A program made the position numbers and the translations under genes. DNA of 64,000 nucleotides. Origin: Allomyces macrogynus ATCC 38327. Lineage: Eukaryota; Blastocladiomycota; Blastocladiomycetes; Blastocladiales; Blastocladiaceae. Below are positions 11,356-22,509 of this stretch, one piece after another (position 1 is the stretch's first letter; every line of letters begins with the position of its first letter). Below the pieces are notes generated by a model that saw nothing but the letters and a program-made list of their open reading frames with translations, had not been told where the DNA came from and searched no databases. The stretch lies in the NCBI GenBank assembly GCA_000151295.1, contig GG745359.1, positions 166,617 through 230,616 of the forward strand, read 5' to 3'.

Positions 11356-12981
11356 TCACTTTTTCTCGGCCGCAGCGGGCGAAGCGTCGCGGTGCACATG
11401 GAACACGGACGCCTGCGCCGTCGGGAACACGAGCATGTCGTTGACTACAAAAAGCCCAAACGCGTCGTCGCCATTGCTGCGCGTCAGTTCTCCGCGCATA
11501 CCCGGAACCGATCCATCAACCATGACCGCCTAAACGTACGCTGCACATGCTTAGGCCGCGTCGCGGCAAACACGACCAAGTCGGCAATATCGTCGGGCGT
11601 GAGTGGGTCGAGACCGTCGTACACGGCCTTTGCCTTGCCCTCGTCCCCATGGAACCGTACGACGGAAAACTCGGTCTCGACCATGCCGGGCGCGACCATG
11701 GTCACGCGCACGGGCGTTTTGACGAGTTCCTGCGTGAGCGCGTGCGACATGGCCTCGACCACGTGTTTCGACGCGCAGTACATGGCGCCGTTCGCGTAGG
11801 GCTGCCGGCCCGCGACCGACCCGATCGTAATGACGTGCCCGGCGCCGCGGGTGATCATGCCGGGAACGATCGCTTGGGTCACGTTGAAGACACCGCTGGA
11901 GAGGGAACGGGAGGGAAGGGGTCAATTGTGGCGCGATGGAGAAGGAGATGGTGCGCGACGAGGGGAAAGGCATACCGCACGTTGGTGTCGAGCATTGTGT
12001 TGGCGTCTTCCGGCGTCGTCTCGATCATAGGCTCCAGGCCCAGACTAAGGCCTAGATCGAGTGCAGAATACGTGTTGGCGACTTGTCCACCCACCAGCAT
12101 CCCGCCCAACCAGCAATGGTACCGGCATTGTTGACCAGGACCTCGACGTTCTTGAACTGGTCGGGCAACTCTGCAATGGTGCGGAACACGGCGTCACGGT
12201 CGACCACATCGAGCGCAGCCACGTGCACCTTGACCTCGGGGTACTCGGTCGCAAGCTCGTTCTTGAGGTTGGCCAGGCGTTCGACGCGGCGCGCGGTCAG
12301 GACCAGGTTTGCGCCCTCGTCGGCAAAGAACCTGGACATTCGAAAATGAGTGTTGGCGGACGCGCGCGGAAGTGAACGGAACCGCATGCGCGAAAACATA
12401 CCGGGCACAGCTAAGTACGCGTAATCACGCGAGTGCAAACGGTGATGCGAGTAGGAATCAGATTCGCGACTTGAGCGGATCAACTCGACGAGCGGCAAGA
12501 AGCCCACCGCACCTGGCGCCGATCCCAGAGCTCGCACCGGTACTAGAAGGTTGCAGGGCACGTTGATCAAGCGTTGATGCCATTGATCGCGGAAATCGAG
12601 ATTTGGAGCATGAGCTTGAGCAACGGACATGAACACAGTCTTGCCATGGAGCGAATAGTGATGCTTGCGACGTGCTGACGCGGTACTAGCGTCCGACGAC
12701 GTCGAGTACGCGCGCCGTGTCACGGTGGACAGCGTGTTGCGCGCCGCCGTGAACAAGCCTGCGGGTTGTTGGTGCTGAATCTGAAGCCCATGGCCGTGAG
12801 TAATGGTGGAGCGCGCGGCCGCCGCGGTGGTCGCGCCCACACGCCCAAAGGCTCGCGAAGCAACCGCCGTCGCGGCCGCCGTCGCCACCGTTGCGGCGAG
12901 TCGAAGACGAATACTGGTGATCATCATGTTGCTGCTGCTGCTGATTGCAATTGATGGTGCATGCCCCTGTTGCAAGCTCAC
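11356..12981 (-). CDS. Short-chain dehydrogenase/reductase (YMR226C/YdfG type), seven exons
   Basis: Minus-strand exons are 12981-12629, 12542-12513, 12410-12402 (9 nt), 12331-12123, 12051-11976, 11895-11540 and 11444-11356, giving 373 residues. All phases agree. The spliced product has FITGASSGIG (NADP-binding), ASCARFFADEGANLVLTARR, NNAG, the catalytic Ser in ITIGSVAGR and YCASK (Tyr and Lys of the active site), then APGMVETEFSVVR and the C-terminal VFPTAQASVFHV block. These features match the NADP-dependent serine/3-hydroxy acid dehydrogenases typified by yeast Ymr226c. About 110 residues precede the Rossmann fold and are Arg/Ala/Ser/Thr-rich with no acid residues near the start, suggesting mitochondrial import. 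A second ATG pair at 12927/12924 (MMITSIRLRL) may be the true start. It is divergent from the prolidase gene. Confidence 0.9.
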
Positions 12982-13346
12982 ATTTCTGAACTATCGCGCG
13001 CGTTTGTGCTGCCACCCCACGGCCCCCAACACCACCAGCAACACGCTCCACCACCTAGAAGGGTCGAACCACACGATGCTGCCGGTCAAGCCCTGTGCCC
13101 ACTTGACGACGCTCTCGTCACTGTTCACCCGGGTATTCCTCGGCCCTGCACCCCGCTGCACACAAGCCCCCGCGCGACTGTTCTTCGGCTCTTTCCGCCC
13201 ACAAAGCATCCGCGGGCCCGCAAGGCCAACCTTCTTTCTGATCTCGCCCGCTCGTGCATGGTCGTGCAGCTCGAGCACCAACCCTGCAGCAGCAGCTCCT
13301 CCAGCTCCCCGCAGCTCCCCTTGCCCGCAACCGACGCTGCAGAGAC

Positions 13347-13353
13347 TATATAA
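13347..13353 (+). promoter_or_regulatory. TATA box of the prolidase gene
   Basis: TATATAA stands 71 bp upstream of the prolidase ATG inside the 442-bp divergent promoter. Position and orientation fit a core promoter; no experimental start site is known. Confidence 0.6.
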
Positions 13354-13423
13354 TCCGGTTGGCCCCCACGCACTCACTCTCTCCCCACCGTACCACCTGC
13401 ACTCCCGCCGCCCAGTATCCACC

Positions 13424-15021
13424 ATGGCCTATCCGACGCCCTCGCCCGATGTGCTCGAAGCCGCGTCCGACCTGTCGACCCCCTTCCCGGCGATTCCCGC
13501 CGCCGAGCACCGCGCGCAAGTGCGCGAGGCCCTGGCCAAGGCCGGTATCGAGACGGGCGTCGTCTACCTGCGCGGCGATGTCACGGCCGAGCGCCACCAT
13601 ACCGACGTCGAGGTCATGTTCCGCCAAGAGTCCAACTTTTTGTACGTGACGGGCTGCGAGGAGCCCGGGTACCACTACTTGCTCGATGTCGCGTCGGGCG
13701 AGTCGTTCTTGTTTGCGCCCGGTACGGTTTGTTATCTTGCGTGGAAGTGCAGCGAAGTGGACCTGACGCGCGCCATCTTTCGATTGTATCTGCTCCAGTC
13801 GTCGAGCTCGACGAGGCCGTCTGGATCGGCATGCCCCCCTCGCTTGAGGACCAGACCGAGACCTACGGCCTGCCCGTCCTCGGCGGTGTCCCGGCGTTGC
13901 AGGACAAGCTCGCTGAACTCGACCCGGCTGCCGTCTACGTGCTCGACATTGAGTCCAACTACGAGGCTCTCGGCGAGGAATTTGCGTCGCGCGTCGCCAA
14001 GGAGGTGGCCACCGAGGCCCTGACCAACGCGCGTCTGCGCAAGACCGAGGGCGAGGCCGCGCTGATTCGTCGCGCGAACGCGATCTCGCATCGCGCACAT
14101 GTGGCCGTGATGCGTGCCGCGGCGCTGGCCACGTCGGAGACGGCGCTCGAGGCGCTGTTCCGGTACACGTGCAAAAAGCATGGGTGCGCTTTTTGTGTTG
14201 CTCAGTTGAAGTGGGTAGAGGATGGGGAAGACAGGGTCGCTGACATGCTTGATCATTTACTTGAATAGTGCCAAGCAGCAGGGCCTACCTTCCCGATCAT
14301 CGGCGCCGGGGCCAACGCCGCGACGCTGCACTACGGCCGCAACCTGGCGCCGCTCGCGACCGCTGCGGCCTCGCCGCATGCGCTGGTCCTGGTCGATGCC
14401 GGGTGCGAAGTGCGTGGGTACGCGTCCGACATTACGCGCACGTTCCCGGCGCAGGGCACCTTCACCGACGAGGCGCGGCACATTTACCAGACGGTTCTCA
14501 ACACGCAGACCGCGGTGATCGAGCAGCTGCGTCCGGGCGTGCAGTGGGAGGATATGCACCGTGTCGCCGAGCGTGTGATCGCTGAGGGTCTCATTGAGGC
14601 CGGGATTCTGGTCGGCGACATTGAGGACGTGCTCGCTGCGCACGCGCAGGCCGTGTTCCTGCCGCACGGACTCGGTCACTTGCTGGGTCTGGACGTGCAC
14701 GATGTCGGTGGGTACCCGAAGGGCACGGAGCGCATTCCGGAACCGTCGATCCGGTACCTGCGCATGCGCCGCGCGCTCGAGCCGGGCATGGTGGTCACGG
14801 TCGAGCCGGGCATTTACTTTACGGCGCTCGTGATTGAGAACGCCAAGAACGACGAGACGGTCGCGCCGTTTATTGATTTCGAGGTGGTCGAGCGGTACAT
14901 GCCCGTGGGCGGCGTGCGCATCGAGGATAACATTTTGATCACCGAGGACGGGTATCTGAACCTGACCGACGTGCCCAAGACGGTCGAGGAAATTGAGGCG
15001 ATCATGGCTGACGCGGCCTAA
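13424..15021 (+). CDS. Xaa-Pro dipeptidase (prolidase), M24 family
   Basis: Exons 13424-13721, 13799-14194 and about 14279-15021 give about 478 residues; human PEPD has 493. It splits dipeptides with C-terminal proline in the cytosol. The N-terminal domain has VMFRQESNFLYVTGCEEPG and FAPVVELDEAVWIG across the first junction. All five metal ligands of the pita-bread fold are present: Asp in LVDAG, Asp in SDITRTF, His in GLGHLLGLDVHDVGGYP, Glu in VEPGIYF and Glu in RIEDNILIT. The second junction is uncertain: the best donor is GTGTTG at 14195, and three consecutive in-frame AG acceptors (exon starts 14276, 14279 or 14282) all restore the family spacing before GPTFPIIGAG. The start is the ATG 71 bp after a TATA box; an open frame upstream lacks prolidase similarity. 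Confidence 0.95.
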
Positions 15022-15690
15022 GTGCCGTTTTGGTAGACGTCGACGAGGAGGAGCGCTGATCAAACAGAGGATCATGGGTTCGTGTCAAGGAGAAGGCGTG
15101 TTTGTGTAAAATGAAAGAAAGCGTGAACCCGGTTCGCACTTGAACTGTCTGTCCTTCACTCAAAGAGGTTTGAGTCAGACGAACACAGGCTGAGGATTGT
15201 GGGTTATTAGGTTTTTTAGGTTTCAGGTGTTTCCTTGATATGTGTGTTGACTGTGGAGGTCAGCCACAGCATGCGATTCGCCGCATTTCGCCCTGTTGCC
15301 GCCAAGCACGCCGCAAAACGACGCCCACCTGCACGTCCGACTGGTTTACCACTGGAACCAGCCTGCCAGGCCACCTCCACCGCCAACGCCAAACGGCTCC
15401 AACCTGCCAGCCCACGCTCCACCAACGCCCGCAATCCGACTTGGACCACGACACTTGGACCACGACCCTCGGCCCGCCGCGCTCGCTCGTCCCGCCGCGC
15501 AACTTGCTGCAATTCCCGTGCTGGCTCCACGTACCCCGACGCTGTCACTTGCTGCGGGTGCACGACCGCAGCTCAGCGTCCGCCGGCCACGACCAAGACA
15601 TAGACGACTCGCCAGCACCACTTCGTCGGCCGCAGCGGCACTCGACGCGCCTGCCTGCCAACACGTGTTCCCGCCCCCGTACTTTCCCCC
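15022..15690. other. Intergenic, pyrimidine-rich upstream of the kelch gene
   Basis: Short lower-GC stretch after the prolidase stop, then C-rich DNA leading to the kelch ATG. Shadow ORFs only. Confidence 0.5.
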
Positions 15691-17297
15691 ATGTTGTCCC
15701 TCGCGCCAGCACCATCCGCACGCGCTCCGCCACGCGCGCCGCGCAGGACGCCTGTCCGAACCCTGCCGCGCGCGCCCTTGACGCTGGCCACGCTCCTGCT
15801 CGTCGTGCTCGTGGCCACGTCGGCGCGCGCCGCCGACGAGACCGTACAGGCGCCCGCCATGAAAGCTGTCGGCGTGTCGTACGCGACGCTGGCGAAAATC
15901 GGGACGACCGTCTACGTCATGGGCGGCATGGACGACCGTACGTGGCTGCCACTTGCTCTTGTCATCAAGAGCGCAAGAATTTGCACGACTGACAGCGTGG
16001 ATGAACAGAGTACAAGTTTTCTGGCGCGCACACCGACATGTTTGCGCTCGACCTCAACAAGGCGCAAAAGGCGAATGCGCTCTCGACCAAGGGCAATATG
16101 GCCCCTTTACCGGTCGGGTTCGGTAACGGCTGTGCGGTCGTCGCGGGCGACGGATCGACGATTACCGTCGTCGCCCCCCAACTCGCCAACGGTGACGGCC
16201 AGTCCAAGCCGCCCATGTTCCAGTACTCTGTCACGGGCAACTCCTGGTCGGCCGCCAAGGAGCCCTCGGACCAGGCCGTCGCCAACGGGCACGCAACGTC
16301 CGAAATGGGCGAGGCCGGTCTCGTCCAGTTTTCCGCGTTTGGTGCCGACCCCAACGCCAAGTCGGGCGTCACGGCCAACTCCAAGTTCATGGTCGCGACC
16401 GTCAAGGGACTCGGCGCGGCGCAGTCGACGGCCATCTCGCCGCTGCTCTACCCGTCGGTGATCATGTACAATTCGACGCACATGATCTACTCGGGCGGGC
16501 GCAACTTGGACGCTGGCACTTTTTCAACGGCGCGCGCGTTCGTGAACCTGCAGAACGGCAACCTCGACCGGATCCCGGAACTGAATGTGGGCCGCGAATT
16601 GTTTGCGACGTTTCTCTACAAGAAGGGCAAGTATGTGATCCACCTCGGCGGCAACATGCAGCCGAAAGATATCGCGCGCGGCATGTTGATCGAGTACGTG
16701 ACGCCGCTCAACGGGCAGTGGCCCTCCGAAACCAAAGTGGCGAATGCCGACAAGGGGCCGTCGGTGATTCGCGCGCCCACGGCGTTCCTCTACGACGACC
16801 ATATTTTCATTCTCGGCGGGGTGACTGGTGGAGAGCCCAATGACGGCGTGCCGACGGCCGCGGGCAAGTACCTGCGCATTCTGCAAATCAAGGAAGAGTC
16901 GTCGGGCACGTTGACGTTTACCTGGGTCGATTCGTACACGCCCTCGGCCGATGCCGCAGGGAAAGACGTGGCGGCGGGCCCCTGTACGGAGAACGCGGTC
17001 GTATGCTGGGCTAAGCGGCAGTCGGTCCTGGCGTGGGTCGGGTACGGCGTCGCCATCATGTTTGTTGGGTCGATGATTCTCGCGGGGCTGTCCTGGTTCA
17101 AGGGAAGGCAGCGCGCCAAGGCCGAAGAGTACAAGTTGCAAAAGCGCGCGGAACAGCAACTCGGCGCGCGTGGACCGGCACCGCAGGGGGGCACCGTGCC
17201 TGCACCGAGTCCCGCACACCTTGCGGCGTCGCCGTACCAGGACCCGTCGTACAAGGTCGCTGGCGGGATGGCGAATAACAAGGGGTACCGCCGGTAA
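15691..17297 (+). CDS. Kelch-repeat type I membrane protein
   Basis: Exons 15691-15937 and 16009-17297 (donor GTACGT) give 511 residues. An Arg/Pro-rich N-region is followed by a hydrophobic core (about residues 30-46, LTLATLLLVVLVATSARA), read as a signal peptide. The ectodomain has kelch-like blade ends: VYVMGGMDD, MIYSGGRN, YVIHLGGNM and IFILGGVTGG, each a hydrophobic run then GG. After a Cys pair (PCTENAVVCW) comes one membrane span, about 439-463 (VLAWVGYGVAIMFVGSMILAG), and a basic, Pro-rich cytoplasmic tail ending KGYRR. Many early fungi carry such surface kelch proteins; their ligands are unknown. The architecture is clear; the biological role is not. Confidence 0.85.
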
Positions 17298-18371
17298 AGT
17301 GTGCGCATGCGCGCGGGATGGGGCGCAGGCCGCTTCATGCCGTAAGTTGGGCGGACTCGGCAGTACGGGCCCACGAGGCGCGTTTTTGTGATCTGCATTT
17401 TGGTTTGGCGAATTTTTCCCGTGCACGACGGTCCCTCTTCTCGAGCACGGCGTGCTGCGTCTAGAATGGTTGTAGTGTTTTTCGTTTTGATTTTGTTGAT
17501 GTGGTTTCGTTTTGGCGTCGCGGTCCCGATACAGTCTGCTCGATACTCTCCACCATTTCCTTGCCCGCGAAAGCAATTTGGTTTGACAGGTGGACGTCTG
17601 TGTGCGCGCCGTGACCGAGTGGTGTCGATCTCGGTGAAGCGCCAATGAAGCCCCCAAGTGAGATGGCTCCCAGGAGGCTCCGGGCGCCGCGCTCACGTGA
17701 GTGGGGCCGTGTGGCAAGCAGACGCTGCACAGGTGCCGCATGATCTGGGCTGCCCCAGGGTGCGTGGCGCGCCACGGCAAGCCTCGGGGGCATGTCCCCC
17801 ACCACGCACACGCGCTTCGCTTCGTGGGTGACCTCCGCGCGCGCCCCCGCCGAGCGCGATGCTCTGCTGTCCACGAAGAACGGCGTTGCGCTGGTCGTGT
17901 GCCCACTCCTCCACCCCCACCACGTCCACGGCCCGGCCGCTCCGACGCTGCCGCTCCGCCCACACGCTGCCCTGCTCCCGTGCACCCCCCGCGACGCCGT
18001 GCTGCTGCCCCGCGCCGCCCCGCCCCGCTCCTGCCGCGCAAAACTGAGTTGACGCTCGCGCCGCCCGCCCGCCTTCTTGCCAGCCCCACGCGTGTGTGAG
18101 AGCGCGCTCCTCGGCCGTCTGTTCGTTCGTTCGTTTGCTCGTGTGCGCGCCTGCCTGCCCACGCTCCGCACTCCTGTCCTCCACCCGCGCAACCCGGTTC
18201 CTGCGCGCCCGCGGACCCACCACCAACCAACGCTCGACTCGGCGCACGCGACTCCCCGCATTTGGCACGCGCGCCCGCTCCCGTGCCGTCCCCGTCCTCG
18301 ACTTACGCGCGCCCGCCCGAACCGAGCGCACGCATCCCCGTCATCCCATCCACCCACCACTACCTCTGACC
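17298..18371. other. Intergenic, upstream of GSK-3
   Basis: GC-rich, with long overlapping shadow ORFs on the minus strand and C-rich tracts just before the GSK-3 ATG, likely its promoter and 5' untranslated region. No gene recognised. Confidence 0.5.
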
Positions 18372-20198
18372 ATGGCCACCAACGCCAACGGCGCCACGCG
18401 CTCCGACGTGGTCGCCGCCGCCGCTGCCGTCGTGGGCGGTGCTGCCGCTGCCGCCGCTGCCTCGGCGCGCCGCGCGCAGACCACGACCATTATCGCGACT
18501 GACGCCAAAACGGGCGAGTCGATTGAGCTCTCCTACTACGACTGGAAGCCCGTCGGCAACGGGTCGTTTGGCGTCGTCTACGAGGCCCTGCTCGCCGACT
18601 CGCACGAGCGCGTCGCTATCAAGAAGGTGCTCCAGGATAAGCGCTTCAAGGTCCGTCCGCCCTTTTTATCTTTTGATTTTTTGGCTTGGGTTTCGAGCGG
18701 CCGCGGCATGGGGCGATGTGTGTGGTTGGGTGTCGGTCAACGGGGTCGGAGGGGCCGCATGCATTGATGAGGGCCACCTCGGAGGCGCGCCAGGGGCTCT
18801 CGATGCGCGTGCCAAGGGGGGCCCTCGTCGTTGAGACTTGCTCCCGTCGTCGGTTGGCCGCTGTCCCGCTGCCGCCGCCGCGCGCTCACGCATCCGACGC
18901 CCGCCTCGCCGCCGATGGGCTGCGCCGCGGGTCCCTTGCCCGCACGCGATGGCGGCCGCGTCCTCGACCGAGGCGGCGACACGGGCATCGCACGCAACGT
19001 TGCGCGCGCGAGCAACGTCAGCCCGCCCGCTCCACGCCCGTACAGCAGCAACCCCCCGCGCCGTGTCCGCGGCGGCGGCTCTCTGTGGGCCCCCAGGATC
19101 GAACCCACGGCCGTCGATGGCACCGGTCACTGACATTCTTCCAACGATGAATGCGTGCTGGAATAGAACCGCGAGCTGCAGATCATGCGCATGGTCGACC
19201 ACCGCAACATTGTGGAACTCAAGTCCTTCTTCTACTCGAATGGTTCGAACGGCGAGCGCCGCGACGAGGTCTACCTGAACCTCGTGCTCGAGTTTGTGCC
19301 CGAGACCATCTACCGCGCGTCGCGCCACTTTACCAAGCAAAAGCAGGCCATGCCCATGATTCTCATCAAGCTCTACATGTACCAAATGTTCCGGTCGCTC
19401 GCCTACATTCACGCGCTCGGTACGGTTCTTCGATTTTCGGGTCTTTTTTCGAGTCGGGATCGCTCTCGCTGACTCTGCCCTCGTCCAACCATACCAGGCA
19501 TCTGCCACCGCGACATCAAGCCGCAGAACCTGCTGCTCAACTCGGCGACGGGCGTGCTCAAGCTGTGCGATTTCGGGTCGGCCAAGATTTTGATTGCCGG
19601 TGAGCCCAACGTGTCCTACATTTGCTCGCGGTACTACCGTGCGCCGGAACTGATTTTCGGCGCGACCAACTACACGACGCAAATCGATGTCTGGTCGACG
19701 GGCTGTGTCATGGCCGAGCTGATGCTGGGCAAGCCCATGTTCCCGGGCGAGTCGGGCGTGGACCAACTGGTGGAGATCATCAAGGTGCTCGGCACGCCCG
19801 AGCGCGAACAAGTGCGCGCCATGAACCCAAACTACACGGAACACAACTTCCCGCCGATCAAGGCGCACCCCTGGGCGCAGATCTTCTCGCCCAAGACGCC
19901 GCCTGAGGCACTCGACCTGATTGATAAGTTGTTGCGGTACGAGCCGCTCGCGCGGCCGACGGCGATCGAGGCCATGACACACAGCTTCTTTGACGAGTTG
20001 CGGTCGCCCGACGCGCGCCTGCCCTCGGGCAAGGACTTGCCGGCGCTCTTTGATTTCTCGCGCATGGAATTGTCGATTCGCCCGGACTTGAACAAGATGC
20101 TCGTGCCCCCGCACGCCGAGGACGCGCTGCGTGCCCGCGGGATCGATTTGAGTAACTTTGTCCCGGAGCCGATCGATAACCCGAACAACAAGGCGTAA
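18372..20198 (+). CDS. Glycogen synthase kinase 3 homologue (CMGC Ser/Thr kinase)
   Basis: Exons 18372-18650, 19167-19419 and 19498-20198 give 410 residues. The Ala-rich N-terminus (1-40) precedes the kinase: glycine loop [21 protein letters not shown] lysine, helix C block [34 protein letters not shown], activation-loop tyrosine in [12 protein letters not shown], and [21 protein letters not shown], a diagnostic GSK-3 stretch. It phosphorylates primed substrates; relatives are fission-yeast Skp1/Gsk3 and yeast Rim11/Mck1, and animal GSK-3 acts on glycogen synthase, also present in this window. Junctions are in phase (donors GTCCGT and GTACGG). Intron 1 is 516 nt, far longer than the usual 60-90 nt here. 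The start context GACCATGGCC is strong. Confidence 0.96.
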
Positions 20199-20988
20199 AT
20201 GGCGCGCGCATGTCGTGTGCGTTGTGCGTCGGGTGCCGTGCGAGTCGGTCGACCGAGTAAGTCGGTCGGCAGTCTCGGTCGGTCGGTGGCGCGTTTTGGG
20301 GGCCGTGTGGCCGAGGGGTTGGGCTACCGGCATTGTATCTTTCAGTTTACCTTACCGTTTTTTTTTTCTTGATCGTTTCGTTCCGTTGCTCGTTTCCCTT
20401 TATCTGGCGCGCGCGGTGCCCGCCCGCGCTGCGTTGCGGCCGTTGTCTGCTTTGCCGTTTCCTCTCTTCCTGTCCGGCATGCCCCCTTGGCTCGATTGTG
20501 CACCCTGCTCGCTACCCCCCCCCCCCCCCTCCGCATGCTGCTGCTGTCGCTATTTCCCGCACACGCTCATCATTGGCCGGCTTGCGCGCCGCGCACACGG
20601 GTCTTCGGTTCGGTTTCGGCGTTGGGTTTGCTGTGCTTTGGTGTCGGATTCCGTTTATTATTGACTCGCGGCGCTTTGGTCTTTTCCTCGTTTGGTTCCG
20701 TTTGGTTGCCGTTTTTTTTTTCCTTTCGTCGTTCCCCCTTCGCCACCGTCCCAACTCGCGTGGTATCTTGGATTTCGGGTTGTTGTCCGGCGCAGTGGTC
20801 GATAGAATCGCTGCTGAAACGGGACAGAAGGAAATCGAGGTTGGTGTTGGTTGGTGAGCAGACTGCGACCTTCATCAACCTCCACGAAGCTCAGCAAGAC
20901 AGAAACGACATAACGACGCAAGACTCAGCAAATTCACGGCCAGCTTCAAGGGATCCGCACCAGCACCAGCAAACACTAGCACTCCACG
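20199..20988. other. Intergenic, T- and C-rich
   Basis: GSK-3 3' region with T-rich stretches, a C15 tract and A/C-rich sequence leading into the SRAP relic. No gene seen. Confidence 0.5.
20515..20529. repeat. Poly(C) tract, 15 nt
   Basis: Uninterrupted C run 317 bp after the GSK-3 stop codon. Confidence 0.9.
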
Positions 20989-22509
20989 ATGTGCGGCCGC
21001 ATCGCGCTCAACGTCAACGCCGCGCAAGTACGTCAGCAGACGGAACTATGGCACTGGAAGGCACCACGCCCATGCAATTCGCACGCCGCCAAAACCGAGA
21101 GATGCTGATCGCATGCGCGTGCGGGGACGAAAATCCAGGGTCGGCGAGTCCAGGTTTGCGCCGACAACCCATGTCGCGCCCACCACGTTCCAGCCCGTTG
21201 TCGTGCATCGCGGTGGGGCCGCCGAGTGCGGCGCCCGGCCGGGCGAGGAATACGTGGTCGCGATGGCACACTTGCACGCAGCGGGCGTGACGGCGCGCGT
21301 TTGGCGAGGTGGACGCGCACGATACGGCGGTGGAGAAGGGGGGAACGAGGAGTCGGCGACGGCAGTAGCGGGCTCGGCCGATTCGAAATGTGGGTCCAGC
21401 AACGAGTCGGCGTGGTGCGCGCGTCCTGACGGTTGCGCAGACACAGATGGCAGTGACCACGCCGTGAATGATTCGAGCGAGCAGGACGCCTACGCGCTGT
21501 TTTTCCATGGTGTGCATACCGAAACGAGTCCGTCCGCCCATTCTCCACCCGCTGACGCAGCTGCATCGACAGAAATGGGGTCTCCTCACGGCGTCGTCAG
21601 GAGCAACAGGCCTCGCGCCGATCAACGCGCGCGACGACTCGCTGACGGCCGGGAAACCCATTTTTGCCAAACAACGGCACCGGCACCGGCACCGGTGCGT
21701 GGTTGTCGCGCAAGGGTACGCGTACGCATTCCCTGATAAGAGTTGTGCTCATTCGCGACTCATCCACCTGTACCAATGTAGGTTCTACGAATGGGTTAAC
21801 ACCAAGAAAACCCCCAACTATGTACGCCGCGCCAACTAGCGACTCCTGTGCATGGCCGGACTGTACGCGGCCATCCCTGATCCTGGTGCTTCCCTCCCCC
21901 GTTGTTGTCTTCGCTCCACGCCATTCTCTGACCCGCTGATTATCCACGTCTCTAGCCCACCCCGGTACGACCATGCACAGCTTCACCATCGTCGCGACCG
22001 AAAACACGCCGAAGCTCGCGTTCTTGAACGACCGAATGCCCGTCCTGCTCACGATCCCGCGCGCGATCCGCACCTGGCTCGATCCGAACCCGCGGTGGGG
22101 GCCCGCGCTGGAGACGGTCATGCGGGAAGGGAGGAATGATGACGGGCTCGTGTGGTACGCCGTGGATCCGAGGGTCGGGAAGGTCGGCGTGCATGATCCG
22201 AGCTTTGTCGAGCCGTACACCCCGAAACCGATGGGGGTTGATGGCCATGTGGGGCGGGGGAGGGAAGGCGCAGGGGGTCAAGCGCGAGCGCGAGGAGGTG
22301 GAGATAGGGGAGGAGGAAGACGAGGGGAGGGAGATGATGCGACACGCGACGGAGCCGGGTGGAGAGGCATCGAGCGCTCGCGAGGAGAAACTGGGTTTGA
22401 AGAGTCCCGGCACGGTGTCGCCGAGGAATCGAGACGCGGTGGAGAGCCGGGCGTACGGGTCTGCGAGCGTGCATTCGGCGGGCCAGAGGGATGGAAGAGT
22501 CGCGGTTGA
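20989..22509 (+). pseudogene. SRAP/HMCES-type abasic-site protein, decayed or damaged
   Basis: HMCES/YedK proteins crosslink abasic sites in single-stranded DNA through Cys2. Family blocks occur in order: MCGRIALNVNAAQ (20989-21027), RFAPTTHVAPTTFQPVVV (about 21154-21207), KWGLL...INARDD (21573-21715), CVVVAQGFYEW across an intron 21716-21781, RLLCMAGLY (to 21885) and, after intron 21886-21955, FTIVATENTPKLAFLNDRMPVLL. Lesions: an in-frame TAG at 21837-21839 between two conserved blocks; no phase-compatible splice from exon 1 to the second block; the junction into KWGLL needs either a GC donor at 21266 or a long insertion; the catalytic His of the HDRMP motif is Asn; and the coding-like frame shifts near 22,260 in a G-rich run. 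Cys2, the Asn of INAR and the Glu of FYEW remain. A relic is most likely; assembly errors are the alternative. Confidence 0.75.

Noticed and set aside
19085..19130. tRNA-like T-arm string (GGTTCGATCC) on the minus strand in GSK-3 intron 1
   Set aside because: The flanking bases do not pair as a T stem, and no D arm, anticodon arm or acceptor stem could be folded at the right distances.
20281..20330. GGCCGAGGGGTT string resembling a tRNA-Leu/Ser D arm
   Set aside because: No matching anticodon or T arm follows within 90 nt.
18666..20333. 555-codon minus-strand ORF across GSK-3
   Set aside because: Antisense shadow of exons 2-3 and intron 1. The sense strand has every kinase motif with correct splicing.
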